Positions 36,929-46,657 are shown, counted from the stretch's first letter. The stretch is 64,000 nucleotides of DNA from Streptomyces mobaraensis (GCF_020099395.1 NZ_CP083590.1:1054001-1118000), one strand, 5' to 3'. Notes: generated by a model not told the origin, from the letters alone. Program-made: numbers and translations.

Positions 36929-37386
36929 CGGGTCCTCCTCGCGCGTCGCGCCGCCCCCGCCACGAGGACGACGGCCCCCGCCGCCAGCAGGGGTCCCCGT
37001 CCCCGGCGGAGCAGCCCGGTCACCTGCCGGACCGTCATCAGGACGGGGGCCGGCGTCCGCTCGCGTACCGCCGCGACGGCCGTCGTGGTCCGGTGCGCCA
37101 GTTGGGCGCGGGCGGTGGCCGCCTGGGCGCGGACGGGTTCCGGTACCCGGTCCCGTACCTGCCGGACGGCGTCCGAGCCCTTGCCCAGCACCTGGTGCAC
37201 CTGTTCCGTGGCCTGCCCGGCCGCGTCCTTGACGGCGGTCGCCTTCCGCTTCGCCTGCGCCTTCACGTCGGCCTTCCGTGCGAGGGCGTCCACCGTGCCG
37301 CCCAATTCCTCGCGGGCGTCCTCGGCCCGGGCCCGCAGGTCGTCGGTCGAGGGGGCGGTCCGTCCGTCCTCGGAACTCGCGCTCAT
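36925..37386 (-). CDS. DUF3618 family protein
   Basis: The 153-residue protein has an N-terminal DUF3618 region (LRARAEDAREELGGTVDALA), a long amphipathic coiled-coil-prone segment and one C-terminal membrane helix (LLAAGAVVLVAG). ATG at 37386 overlaps the stop of the holin-X-like gene by four bases. Its position in the middle of the trio supports a joint membrane-associated function that remains unknown. Confidence 0.88.
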   Translation of the reverse strand: MSASSEDGRTAPSTDDLRARAEDAREELGGTVDALARKADVKAQAKRKATAVKDAAGQATEQVHQVLGKGSDAVRQVRDRVPEPVRAQAATARAQLAHRTTTAVAAVRERTPAPVLMTVRQVTGLLRRGRGPLLAAGAVVLVAGAARRARRTR

Positions 37387-37874
37387 CGAGTGCTCCTCTC
37401 CTTGATCATCGCGGTGTCCTTCCTGACGCCATCGATCGCCTGCCCGGGAACCGGCGGCGCAGCCTCGCGGATCCGCTTGCGCCCCGCGGCGGCCAACACG
37501 CCCGCGCACACGGCCAGTACGCCCGTGACGATCAGCGCCGCCGCCCATACCGGCAGGACGAGGGACAGGGCGGCGACGGCGGCCGCCGCCAGCCCCATGA
37601 ACGCCACGTACGCCACCAGCCCGGCACCGCCGAGGAGTCCGCCCCCTCGTCCGAAACCCCGTGCTTTCTCGAGCATCTCCGCCCGCGCCAGCCGCATCTC
37701 CGCCCGTACCAGCTCGGCGAGTTGGTCGGACGCCCGGGAGACGAGGGCGCTCACCGGTTCCTCCGCCCGGTGCGGCACCGGGCCGGGTGCCAGGCCGCGT
37801 CCTCGCTCGTCGGCGTGTTCCCGCTCGTCAGCGCGGGCCCGGCCCTGCCGGGGAATCCGGTCCAGGAAACTCAT
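37383..37874 (-). CDS. Phage holin-X family (actinobacterial) membrane protein
   Basis: The 163-residue protein has a charged N-terminus, the conserved amphipathic segment SDQLAELVRAEMRLARAEM and two hydrophobic helices (GAGLVAYVAFMGLAAAAVAAL and AALIVTGVLAVCAGVL), as in the actinobacterial holin-X/phage holin superfamily III. Despite the family name this is a chromosomal membrane protein, not a phage lysis gene. It is the first gene of the trio with DUF3618 and DUF4235. Confidence 0.88.
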   Translation of the reverse strand: MSFLDRIPRQGRARADEREHADERGRGLAPGPVPHRAEEPVSALVSRASDQLAELVRAEMRLARAEMLEKARGFGRGGGLLGGAGLVAYVAFMGLAAAAVAALSLVLPVWAAALIVTGVLAVCAGVLAAAGRKRIREAAPPVPGQAIDGVRKDTAMIKERSTR

Positions 37875-38555
37875 CGACGATCACCCGTCCTCCGTGTTGC
37901 CGTACTTGCCGCGCCTGGCACCGCCCGAGGCTCGAGCGTCTTCGACCGGGCCGGCGCGCCGTCCGTCGGCTGGCGCTTACCCCGTTCGGCGGGGAAACGG
38001 CCTCCCGATGTCGCGGCACCGCACATTGCGGGGGCGCGCGCTGCGAAGACGAAGAGCGCGTTGCGCGGCGTTCGCCGGGCCGTGTTCGTCGCGCCGCGTT
38101 CGCGCGAGTCGCTCGTTGCCGGGCGTTCGTTGCCGGGCGCTCTTTGCGAGGTGCGCAGCGCGGCCGCAGCGCAGGGCGCGTGCGCAAGGCGCGCGCCCTG
38201 CCGTGCGCGGTCGCTCCGTCGTGCGCGGTCGCTCCGTGCGCTTCGAGGCAAGGGCGGGTGCACTGCCGGGCAAGTCGGGCCGGTCGGCGGGCTCTAGTCT
38301 TGTCTTGGCGGCCGGCCCTGACGGTCCGCCCACGATCGCCCTCACGTTCGTCTTGACGAATCACCCTGGCCGTCCGCGCGACAGGGCGGGGGCGAGGGGC
38401 CTGCCGAGGAGCGGGTGAGTGAGCGGGTGGGTGAACCGGCGGGCAGGCGGACGAGCGGGCAGGCGGTCCTGAGCGGCCGTGACGCCCGCCCCGGCCGCGA
38501 CGCCCCCGCCGCGACACCTCAGTCGCGCCGCCGCGGGCGCCCGCACCCTAAACCG
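37875..38555. other. Long G+C-rich intergenic region
   Basis: About 680 bases lie between the LAL regulator stop and the holin-X gene start. They include a perfect pair of CGTGCGCGGTCGCTCCGT units near 38203-38240 and a TAGTCTTGTCTTGG stretch near 38295 that could belong to a promoter. No gene is supported. Confidence 0.45.
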
Positions 38556-41450
38556 TCAGTCGCGCCGCAACGCCTGCGCGAGAGCCGCGCGGGTGGTGAT
38601 GCCGAGCTTCGGGAAGATCTTGTACAGGTGGGCCGCCACCGTGCGCGGGGAGAGCCGGAGCCGCTGGCCTATCTCCTTGTTGGTCAGGCCCGTCGCGGCG
38701 AGTTCGGCGATGCGCAGTTCCTGCCCGGTGAGCAGGGTGTGCCCGTCGGCGGCCGGGCCGACGACGGCGTGGCCGGCCGCGCGGAGTTCGCGCGCGCACC
38801 GCTCCTCCCAGGGCCGGGCGCGCAGCCCCTGGAACGCCCGGTGGGCCTCACGCAGGACGTCGTGCGCCTCGGCGCGGCGGTGGCGGCGCAGCCAGGAGCC
38901 GTGGGCCAGCCGCAGCCGGGCGAGTTCGAAGACCCACTGGCCGGCGCCGGGCACCTCGTAGGCGGACCGGTAGGCGGCGTCGGCCTCGTCGTCGGGCGCG
39001 GCGAGGGCGGTGGCGGCGGCGAGGAGGAAGGCGTGGTGGGCGGAGATCTCCGCCATCCGCGCCGCCCGTCCCGCGGCCACGTGCGCCCGGGCCTCCGCGC
39101 GCCGCCCGGTGTGCACGGCGGCGTCGACGAAGTCGAGGAACGGCAGGTGGAACCAGGGCAGGCCGCGCGGCAGGACGCCCGGCGGGGTCAGCGAGACCAG
39201 TGCGCAGTAGGCGTCCTCGTGCCGGCCGTGCGCCAGGGCGGCGAGGGCGGTCAGGTGGGTCAGCCGGTCGGTGGCGTACCGCATGCGGGCGCGGACGGCC
39301 ACCGGTCTGATCAGGCCGTCCACCATGCGCAGTTCGTCCTCGTCGCCGCGGCCGGCGGCGAAGTGGGCGTAGGCGAGGCGGAAGAGCAGCGCGTTGCAGT
39401 GGTAACCGAGTTCGTCGGCGACCTCGGCCTCCCGGAGGCAGTCGCCGGCCGCGTCCCAGCGCCCGCGCAGGAAGTCCTGGTACGAGCGGGCCTTGGCGAT
39501 GGAACCCTGGGTGGCGTAGGCGTGCTGGCCCGTGAAGCGCCGCCACAGGTCGTCGTCGGCGAGGTCCACCGCCGACGCCGTCCACAGCAGCAGCCAGGCG
39601 CCGCCCGCCTCCTGCTCCTCGTTCATCCCCGCGACGAGGGCCTTGAGTTCCTCGGAGACGCCCTGCGCGGTGCGCGGCGGGTCGGACCAGGCGCGGTGGC
39701 ACAGCCGGGCCAGCGGGGACATGTCGTCGAGGTGGCGCTCCAGGGCCCGCCACGCGCGGTCGTCGTCGGTGTAGGTGGCGGCGAGGAGGAGTTTGAAGCA
39801 GACCTGCTCGGCGAGGCCGCCGAAGGACTCGGCGCCGGGCGCGGTGAGCGCGTCCAGGGCCTCGGGGAGGAGGGTGAACGAGGACGCGAAGTCGACGCGG
39901 TGCCCCTGGTCGACGTACACCGTCGCGTACGCGAACAGCGGTGCCGCGTCCGGCGGTACGGGGCCCCGGCGCAGCTCCTCCACCAGCCGCGCCGTGTAGC
40001 GGAGCCGCCCGCCGTGGGCGGCCATGACCGCCGCCCAGGTCAGCCGACGGGCGCGGGCGGCGGGGTCGGTGCTGAGGGCCGCGGCGCGGTCGAGCAGCAG
40101 GGCGCCTTCGGCGGCGCCGCCGCGGCGGGCGATCCGGCCGCCCGCTTCCTGGAGTCGGGCGGCGAGGTCCGCGTCGGGGACGATGGCGGCGGACGCCTCG
40201 TGGACGAGCCGACGGGGGTCGTCGGCGTCCAGACCGGCCGCCAACTGCCGATGTGCGGCGCGGAGTTCGGAGCGGCGGGCGGTGGAGAGCACGGCGGCGC
40301 GGACAAGCGGGTGCCGGAACAGGAGCCGCCCGGAGGCGTCCAGCCGGGCGAGCCCGCCGGCTTCGATCTCGTCGAGCACGGCTTCGGCGGCGGGGGCGGT
40401 CGTTTCGGCGGGGCCTGGGGGTGTGGTGGTTGCGGCGGACGCGGTTGTCGCGGCGGACGCGATGTCGTCGGCGGCCGCAGTGATGATGCCGGTAGCTGCG
40501 GTGAGGTCGGTGGGTGTGGTGACGTCAGTGGCTGTGGTGACGTCAGTGGCTGTGGCCGCGGCCGCCGCGTGTGCCCAGGCGGCGCCGGTGTCACCGGCCG
40601 CGGTGCCGCTGAGGGCGGCCAGCAGGAGGGTGCGGGCCGCCGGGGCGCTCAGGGCGCGGAGCCGGCCGGCGAACAGCCGCTCCAGCCGCTGCCCGAGGGG
40701 CAGCCCGTCAGGCAGTGGGACGATGCCCTTGAGCTGGTCCTCGTGCAGGTGGCGGGGGAGTTCGACGAGGGCCAGCGGGTTGCCGGCGGCCTCCTCCAGC
40801 ACGCGGTCGGCGGTGGTGCCGGCGAGTTCGGGGTGCCGCTGCCGCAGCAGGGCGCCCGCGTCGGCGGGCGGCAGCGCCCCGATGTCCACCGGGTGCGCCG
40901 GCCAGCCCTCGGTGGCGGCCCGGTCGGGACGGCTGGCGCTGACGATGACGAGCGGCAGCTCCGTGAGCCGGCGGTGCAGAAAGGCGAAGACCGTGGCGCT
41001 GGACGAGTCGGCCCAGTGCAGGTCGTCGATCAGCAGCAGTTGGGGGCGTTCGCGGGCTGCCTCGGCGAGCAGGGACAGCGCGGAGGCGCCGACGGTGAAA
41101 CCGTTCGGCGGCATTCCGTCGCGGAGTCCCAGCGCACACTCCAGCGCCTCGCGCTGGCGGGCCGGCAGCGCCCGGGAGCGCTCCAGCAGGGGCCAGAGCG
41201 CCTGGTGCAGGGCGCCGAAGGCGAGTTCCGCCTCGGCCTCGGCACCCACCGCGCGCAGCACGGTGAACCCGACGGCGCGGGCCCGCGCCTCCGTCCACTC
41301 CAGCAGGGCCGTCTTGCCGATCCCGGGCTCGCCGCGCAACAGGACCGCCGAACCGCCGGTGCCGGTCCGCGCGTCGTCCAGCGCACGGCCCAGCAGCGCC
41401 TTCTCCCGGTGCCGCCCCACGAGGGCCCCGGTACCGGCTGTGGACGTCAC
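38556..41450 (-). CDS. LuxR-family LAL regulator (large ATP-binding)
   Basis: The 964-residue protein has a Walker A GEPGIGKTALLEW near residue 40, Walker B LLLIDDLHWAD near 140, a long helical TPR-like middle and a C-terminal LuxR helix-turn-helix (LAATGLTNKEIGQRLRLSPR). LAL proteins activate secondary-metabolite or catabolic genes in response to unknown signals. GTG at 41450 follows GGAGG. An insertion of about 55 residues made mostly of Thr and Ala interrupts the region after the ATPase domain and is encoded partly by an 18-bp repeat. No target is evident nearby. Confidence 0.93.
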   Translation of the reverse strand: MTSTAGTGALVGRHREKALLGRALDDARTGTGGSAVLLRGEPGIGKTALLEWTEARARAVGFTVLRAVGAEAEAELAFGALHQALWPLLERSRALPARQREALECALGLRDGMPPNGFTVGASALSLLAEAARERPQLLLIDDLHWADSSSATVFAFLHRRLTELPLVIVSASRPDRAATEGWPAHPVDIGALPPADAGALLRQRHPELAGTTADRVLEEAAGNPLALVELPRHLHEDQLKGIVPLPDGLPLGQRLERLFAGRLRALSAPAARTLLLAALSGTAAGDTGAAWAHAAAAATATDVTTATDVTTPTDLTAATGIITAAADDIASAATTASAATTTPPGPAETTAPAAEAVLDEIEAGGLARLDASGRLLFRHPLVRAAVLSTARRSELRAAHRQLAAGLDADDPRRLVHEASAAIVPDADLAARLQEAGGRIARRGGAAEGALLLDRAAALSTDPAARARRLTWAAVMAAHGGRLRYTARLVEELRRGPVPPDAAPLFAYATVYVDQGHRVDFASSFTLLPEALDALTAPGAESFGGLAEQVCFKLLLAATYTDDDRAWRALERHLDDMSPLARLCHRAWSDPPRTAQGVSEELKALVAGMNEEQEAGGAWLLLWTASAVDLADDDLWRRFTGQHAYATQGSIAKARSYQDFLRGRWDAAGDCLREAEVADELGYHCNALLFRLAYAHFAAGRGDEDELRMVDGLIRPVAVRARMRYATDRLTHLTALAALAHGRHEDAYCALVSLTPPGVLPRGLPWFHLPFLDFVDAAVHTGRRAEARAHVAAGRAARMAEISAHHAFLLAAATALAAPDDEADAAYRSAYEVPGAGQWVFELARLRLAHGSWLRRHRRAEAHDVLREAHRAFQGLRARPWEERCARELRAAGHAVVGPAADGHTLLTGQELRIAELAATGLTNKEIGQRLRLSPRTVAAHLYKIFPKLGITTRAALAQALRRD
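40501..40554. repeat. 18-bp tandem repeat within the LAL gene
   Basis: GTGACGTCAGTGGCTGTG occurs twice in direct succession (40519-40554), preceded by a diverged third unit (40501-40518). It encodes the ATDVTT repeats of the Thr/Ala-rich insertion. Confidence 0.85.
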
Positions 41451-41719
41451 GGCCGCCTCCTGTTCCCCGGGCGTCGCTCGCGGATGCCGCCGCACCAGCG
41501 CCGCGCACCCTCGGAGAGTGGGCGCCCCGGGACCTCACCACCACTTCGACGTGTCGTGACACGCCGTGGTCCGGCGTGCGGCTCAGGATACCGCCTGGGG
41601 TGCGGTCAAGATCATGTAGGCGTCGGCGGGCAGTCAAACGACCTACGTGGGGTGGGCGCGGGGGTTGGAGGGTGGTCCGGGTACCCCGCCTTACGAATCC
41701 GCACCTCTCCAGGAGAACG

Positions 41720-42869
41720 ATGAGCCCCGCCACCATGGCCTCCGTGACCCCGCGTACTGCGGCGGCCGGTTCCGCACGCAGGAAGCGGCACGCCGTCCTG
41801 GCCGGTTCCGCGAACACCGGCCCGCAGCTTGCGGGTGCGCCTGCCGCTTCCGGCGGCTTCGACGCGCCTGGCGCACCCAGTGCGCTGGGCGCGCCCAATG
41901 CGCCCGGCGCGCCCAGCACGCCCGCGTCAGTTCGCCCGGCTGCCGACCCGGGACATCCGTCGCGGCGCGAGGCCCTGCCCCGGGCGGCCCTCCAGGTCGC
42001 AGCCCACCCCCTAAACCTGCTGCGCGTGGCCACGGTCACCGGCCCGGCGACCACCGTGGAACCGGCGCCGATGGTCGCCTCATCCCCCGACGCCGCAGAC
42101 CACCTCGTCGTAGCCGTCCACGGGCGCGGCGTCGCGTCGTTCGTCCGGAACGGCGAGTTACTCGCGTGCGGCCCGCAGGACGTCGTCGTCCTGGACGCCG
42201 CGACGCCGTTCGCCTTCCAGGAGGCGGACGACTTCGTCCTGCACCTCGTCGGCGTACCCCGCCGCCTGCTGGGCGCGGCCCCGGCCACCGTCAACCGCCT
42301 CTGCGGCGTCCACCCTCACGGGCGCGGCGCGATCGCGTCCCTGCTCGGCCCGTTACTGGCGGACGTGACCGCCACCGCACGGGACCTCCCACCCCGCGCC
42401 AGGGGGCACTTGGCCGGCACGGTCACCGGCCTGCTGGGCGCCCTGGCGACGGAAACGGAAACAGAAACGGAAACGCCGGGCGACCTGCCCGACACCCCAA
42501 CGGACCACCAGGCACTCACCTCACAGCTCCGCACCTACGTGAACGAACGACTCAGCGACGATGACCTGTCCCCCGGCGGCATAGCGGCTCACCACCACAT
42601 CTCCACCCGCCTCCTGCACAAGCTGTTCGCCACCGACGGCATCACGGTCAGCCGCTGGATCCGGCAACGCCGACTGCACGAATCCCGCCGAGAACTGGCC
42701 GCCCCCCCATTCCGGCCGCCCCCACCCCGCCGTCGCCTCAATAGCCAAACGCTGGGGCTTCCCCAACGCCGCCCACTTCAGCCGCACGTTCCGCTCGGCT
42801 TACGACGTCTCCCCGACGGCATGGCGGGACTTGCACGTCCCGCCGACTGTCGAGCCGCCTGGAGCGTGA
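41720..42869 (+). pseudogene. AraC-family regulator with a one-base frameshift
   Basis: ATG at 41720 (after AGGAGA) opens an AraC-type regulator with a proline/alanine-rich N-terminus (repeats of GAP and TE), a ligand-domain part similar to the AraC gene at 43488, and the first helix-turn-helix (IAAHHHISTRLLHKLFATDG). After LHESRRELAA the frame is lost at a run of seven C (42702-42708). Removing one C restores VASIAKRWGFPNAAHFSRTF and a stop at 42869, so the second helix-turn-helix is intact but out of frame. Two TTA codons (42158 and 42353) are in frame, suggesting bldA dependence if functional. A sequencing error cannot be excluded. Confidence 0.8.
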
Positions 42870-43238
42870 GGGGGCTACGCCGTCGGGGACGCGCACTGGC
42901 ATGGCGCAGCGTGGCGGCGGTGAAGCGGTCTGCTGCCCAGCGCCGCCAACGCACGGCAACCGCGCCACCCACCGTCCGAGGCGGCGCCCAACCGCACGCC
43001 TCCCGAGCGGCGTCCTTTGCCGAACCAATCGGCGATCCGACCCAGTTACTCAACCCAGGCTGCCTGCCTACGCATAAGCTGACCTACAGGCTCGGCCCCG
43101 AGCCGAACACCAGCACAGTCCGGAGGACTTGGTCTGTACATTGCGCTGTGCACTCTGCTCACCCGGAGGCTCCCGATCGCAGATCCGCAAGTGGAGGAAA
43201 ACGGGCCCCAACCCGAGAAAAGCCGCAGGTCACGAAGT
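42870..43238 (+). other. Region upstream of the CRISPR array, with candidate leader
   Basis: No gene is supported in this stretch. The last 70 bases before the first repeat are A/T-richer than the neighbourhood and contain GAAAAGCCGCAGGTCACG just before the first repeat, as expected for a CRISPR leader. The more intact repeats are at this end of the array, which fits. Confidence 0.5.
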
Positions 43239-43447
43239 GTCGTCCCCGCACGCGCGGGGGTGGTCCCCTGATCTTCGTGTACCGCGACGCGTCCGGATCG
43301 TCGTCCCCGCACGCGCGGGGGTGGTCCACGGGTGTCGGCGGCCCACTGGCCGAAGGTGGGGTCGTCCCCGCACATGCGGGGCATTCCTCCCAGCGGCTAC
43401 ACCCGGTCGCGCGCCAGAGAGGCGTCCCGCACACGCGGCCTGGTCGG
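43239..43447 (+). CRISPR. Short type I-E-like CRISPR array
   Basis: A repeat beginning GTCGTCCCCGCACGCGCGGG and ending GTGGTCC starts at 43239 and 43300 (identical copies), with a diverged copy at 43361 and a poorer one near 43420. The start-to-start period is 61 bases, as expected for 29-base repeats with 32-base spacers of type I-E. The three spacers begin at about 43267, 43328 and 43389. The consensus resembles I-E repeats of Streptomyces. No cas gene is found in this window. Confidence 0.85.
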
Positions 43448-43487
43448 TTGTGAACGCACCAGCCCACCGAAGTCTTCGAGTCGCCCT

Positions 43488-44471
43488 TCACGGGCGCAGC
43501 ATGGCGAAGCCCGACCCCACCCCCCGCCACTCACGCGGCGACACTCCATACGCCGCCCGGAAAGCGCGGCTGAAGTGGGCCGGGCTGGGGAAGCCCCAGC
43601 GGAGGGCGACGGTGGCGATCGTCGGGCGGTCCCGTCCCGGTGCGGGCCGGGTGAGGTCCTTGCCGGATTCCTCGACGCGGCGGCGGCGGATGTGGCCGCC
43701 GACGGTGGATTCCTCGTCCTCGAAGAGGCGGTGGAGGTAGCGGACGGAGATGCGGTGGGCGCGGGCGACGGTTTCGGGGGTGAGGTCGGGGTCGGGCAAG
43801 TGCCGGTCGATGTAGCGGTACACGGCGGGCAGCAGGTGGTCCCGGGCCGTGCCCGGGCGGTCGGCGGGCTCCTCGGCGTACGCGTCCACCAGCCCCACCA
43901 CCAAGTCCGCGACCACCCCGGCCAGGACGTCGCCGACGGGCGGGGCGATGCGTGCCGCGCGGTCGGCGAGGCGGGCCAGGAAGGCGGCCGACGGTGCCGC
44001 CGCTCCCCCGTCCGTCGGCAGGGCCCGTCCGGTCACCGACGCGAGCCTCGCCGACGGTACGTTCAGGACGTGTCCGGGCAGCCGGAACAGCCGCTGCCGG
44101 AAGCGGTGCCGCTGCTCCAGGGAGAACGGGCGCCGCAGGTCGATCACGGCCAGGTCGCCCGGGAGCAGGGAAGCGCTGCGGCCGTCCTGTGTCAGGGCGG
44201 CGGTTCCGTCCTCCTGGAGGGCGACGAGGATCCCGTCGGCGCGGTCACGGGCGACGAGCCGGGGCGTGCGGCTCAGCCGGACGGGCTCCGCCGCCGGCGA
44301 CAGCACCCGCACATAGCCGAGGTGCCGTACGTCGAGGGTGCCGGCGAAGTCGTTCTCGTGGCGCGCCCGTACCTGTACGGCGGCGGCCAGGGCATGCGCG
44401 GTCGCATCCCGCCACGCGGCGAGCCGGTCGGCACCGGCCGGGGCGGTTCTCTCGTCGGCGTCGGTGTGCAC
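43488..44471 (-). CDS. AraC-family transcriptional regulator
   Basis: The 327-residue protein has an N-terminal AraC-binding-like (cupin-type) domain and a C-terminal double helix-turn-helix: VARAHRISVRYLHRLFEDEE and WGFPSPAHFSRAFRAAYGVS. It is of the same subgroup as the frameshifted AraC gene at 41720, whose second helix-turn-helix is nearly identical in pattern. GTG at 44471 is the start. The target is unknown; the gene is monocistronic. Confidence 0.92.
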   Translation of the reverse strand: MHTDADERTAPAGADRLAAWRDATAHALAAAVQVRARHENDFAGTLDVRHLGYVRVLSPAAEPVRLSRTPRLVARDRADGILVALQEDGTAALTQDGRSASLLPGDLAVIDLRRPFSLEQRHRFRQRLFRLPGHVLNVPSARLASVTGRALPTDGGAAAPSAAFLARLADRAARIAPPVGDVLAGVVADLVVGLVDAYAEEPADRPGTARDHLLPAVYRYIDRHLPDPDLTPETVARAHRISVRYLHRLFEDEESTVGGHIRRRRVEESGKDLTRPAPGRDRPTIATVALRWGFPSPAHFSRAFRAAYGVSPREWRGVGSGFAMLRP

Positions 44472-44629
44472 AAAGGACTCCTCGTTCGCGGGGACACCGG
44501 GCGGTCACGGCCAGTGTCGGCAGCGCAGGCGACGAGGTATTAGGTCAGTTGACTGTCCTCTTCGGACGGTGTCGCAGGGAGTCGTGACGGACGCGTTCGC
44601 GTCGCCTGCACGGCAGTAGGGCACGACCG

Positions 44630-45172
44630 GTGACCTCCTCACCGGAAGACTCGCCGTCGCCGATCGGCGGCGGATACCGCGATACGGACGTGCGGCGCTT
44701 GCAGGACTCGTACGCTCAAGGGGCTCTATCGGACGCGCAGTTGGACGCACGCCTCCAACAGGCGCTCACCGCCACGACGCGCAGCCAGCTCACGTCGGCT
44801 CTCGCCTCGCTCCCGGAGGAGCCTGTGGGCACCACGTCGACGATCGCCGCCGCCGGCGGGTGGATCCGGCGGCGAGGCGCATGGCGGGTGTCTCGGGTCC
44901 TCAAGGTCGCGTCCGGCTACGGACGGGTGCGCCTGGACCTGTCGCGGGCGATCGTCGAGCACCCGGTCGTCGACATCGAGCTGCAGATCAGAACCGGCGG
45001 AGCCCACATCACCGTGCCTCGTGACGCGGTGGTCGACGTCGAGGGCCTCCACACCGGCTGGAAGGACCTGCGCTACCGGGCCCCGCGACATGTCCGTCCC
45101 GGCGGACCGACGATACGCGTCTCCGGGACCATGGGCTTCGGACGGCTGAGGATCCGCCACGCCCGGCGTTGA
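44630..45172 (+). CDS. DUF1707 (SHOCT-like) domain protein
   Basis: The 180-residue protein starts with the DUF1707 motif (RDTDVRRLQDSYAQGALSDA, then QLDARLQQAL), a short helical domain typical of actinobacteria and often attached to membrane or regulatory proteins. Here the rest is a beta-rich segment (VASGYGRVRLDLSRAIVEHP, then HITVPRDAVVDVEG) like cell-wall-active DUF2154-type domains. No membrane helix is present. GTG at 44630 is the start. Confidence 0.85.
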   Translation: MTSSPEDSPSPIGGGYRDTDVRRLQDSYAQGALSDAQLDARLQQALTATTRSQLTSALASLPEEPVGTTSTIAAAGGWIRRRGAWRVSRVLKVASGYGRVRLDLSRAIVEHPVVDIELQIRTGGAHITVPRDAVVDVEGLHTGWKDLRYRAPRHVRPGGPTIRVSGTMGFGRLRIRHARR

Positions 45173-45514
45173 AGGCCCGCCCGGCGCCCGGGCCGGCCCG
45201 CCCCTGGGCCACAGTGGCCCGGAATCCGACCGGCCCAACTCGTCGAAGACGAAGGAGGCGGTCGGCGGTTGCTCGACGTGGACCGGAGCCTCCTTCCGGA
45301 GGGACCGACACAGGGCCGCCCGGACGGCGAACTCCTGTGCCGAACAAGCACCGGCCGCCCGGCCTGCCGCGCACGCTCCACCGGTTCCCGGCGGCCGGCG
45401 GACATCCGGTGCCGTGGCCGGAAGGGCTCACCGAGACCAGCGGCGGCGGGAGAGCCGGATAGGGCGGTTCCAGGCATCGAACGGCCCGCGCACCGGGCGT
45501 GAAAGGATCGTGCC
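45173..45514. other. Intergenic region
   Basis: About 340 bases between the DUF1707 gene and the Imm51-like gene. Frames across it lack recognisable sequence. I see no structure beyond normal G+C bias. Confidence 0.35.
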
Positions 45515-45832
45515 GTGACCATCACCCTGCACGACCTCGACGGCGAGCACTCGCTGACGCTGGACGCCGGCGGCCTGGTCGCCGACGCCGCAGTAGCTGC
45601 CGCCGGGCACGAGCCGAACGGGTACTTCTGGGAAGGTCTCGTGCGGTTCGCCTGCCCGGACATCGCCGAGCGCCTCGAATTCGACAGCGAGGCCGGCATG
45701 TTCTGCGCGATCGGGAGCCCGAGCGACCTCGCGCGGCTCAAGACGGCCGTCGAATCCGTCATCACGAGGCCCGAGGCGGTCCGCGACATCATTGCCCGTG
45801 CGCGGACTTCGGGCTTCGAATTCGACGACTAG
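45515..45832 (+). CDS. Imm51-like immunity protein
   Basis: The 105-residue protein contains EPNGYFWEGLVRFACPD and FDSEAGMFCAIGS, the conserved core of Immunity protein 51 family members, which protect against polymorphic toxins. GTG at 45515 is the start. No toxin gene lies beside it in the window, so it would be an orphan immunity gene, as is frequent in Streptomyces. Family membership is judged from memory of the motif. Confidence 0.65.
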   Translation: MTITLHDLDGEHSLTLDAGGLVADAAVAAAGHEPNGYFWEGLVRFACPDIAERLEFDSEAGMFCAIGSPSDLARLKTAVESVITRPEAVRDIIARARTSGFEFDD

Positions 45833-45981
45833 GACGTATCCAGTGGGTTCCGTGAAGGCCAGGGCCGGCCGGACTGCTTCCGGGCGCTGAGGCCTGGAGC
45901 CGCGGCGCCGGCATGAACCGGATCGGAGGGTTTGCGGATGCCGTTCCCCCAACAATCCGCTCTGTGACGGGTGCTCGTTTC

Positions 45982-46329
45982 ATGAAGTCATGCCGGAAGG
46001 CGCCCCGGATCCTCCTCACCGTCTGTGCCGCCTTCGCGCTGGCAGCCGCCGCACCTGGCGACGTCCAAGCCGCCGGCGGCAGGTTCGACTACGACGCCAT
46101 GGACGGGACGCACAACGTGATCGCCAACCCGCCGAACGGTGTATGCATCGACCTCGCCAAAACAGCGGTCGGCGTCGACAACCAGACGGGCACTCAGGTC
46201 ACGCTGTACACCGGCAAGGGCCGACTCGCCCGCTGCACGGGCGCCAAGGAAGTCGTACCGAAGTACACGGGAATCACCTGGGGAAGCGACCGACCCAACA
46301 GCATGTGGTTCGGCCCCGGGGCGCCGTAG
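45982..46329 (+). CDS. Small secreted protein
   Basis: The 115-residue product has a signal peptide (MKSCRKAPRILLTVCAAFAL, cleavage near DVQAAGG) and a mature part of about 80 residues with two cysteines (GVCIDLA and ARCTGAK), probably a disulfide. Function unknown. ATG at 45982 is preferred over the upstream GTG/ATG starts because it starts the signal peptide directly. Confidence 0.65.
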   Translation: MKSCRKAPRILLTVCAAFALAAAAPGDVQAAGGRFDYDAMDGTHNVIANPPNGVCIDLAKTAVGVDNQTGTQVTLYTGKGRLARCTGAKEVVPKYTGITWGSDRPNSMWFGPGAP

Positions 46330-46397
46330 CGGCGGACGAGCTGTCGGACAGCTCCTGAAACTCGTCCGGGCGATCGTGACGGTCGACCGGAACACGG

Positions 46398-46657
46398 TCA
46401 CGTGCGGCGGAAGGTCTTCACCGGCAGACCGGGACGCCAGAGCCGGACGACGAGTTCGGTGCCCACGACGGCAGTGAGCACGGCCTCACGGAGATCGAGG
46501 CGGAAGGCATGGAAGTCGTCCGAAGGCGCCGTTCCCTTCACGCAGGCCCTCTTCTCCTCAAGGTCGGTCACCTCAAGTGCGGTCCCTGACACCTTGGCAT
46601 CACCTCCACCGCTTGCAGGCAACTTGATTTCCCGGCCGGAACGGGACGTCGCGCGGA
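46398..46657 (-). pseudogene. C-terminal fragment of a conserved protein
   Basis: A leftward frame containing KVSGTALEVTDLEEKRACVK and FHAFRLDLREAVLTAVVG, ending WRPGLPVKTFRRT, looks like the C-terminal third of a globular enzyme, possibly a pyridoxamine-oxidase-fold protein. There is no matching N-terminal part because another gene begins at its front edge. It may be a remnant; a short product from an internal GTG is also possible. Confidence 0.45.

Noticed and set aside
37278..38297. 339-codon frame opposite the holin-X/DUF3618 genes
   Set aside because: Antisense shadow with arginine/proline-rich composition; the minus-strand genes have clear family membership and coupled overlaps.
43046..43384. 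Minus-strand frame of 112 codons over the CRISPR repeats
   Set aside because: Such frames are typical artefacts of CRISPR repeats; the 61-base periodicity explains the sequence.
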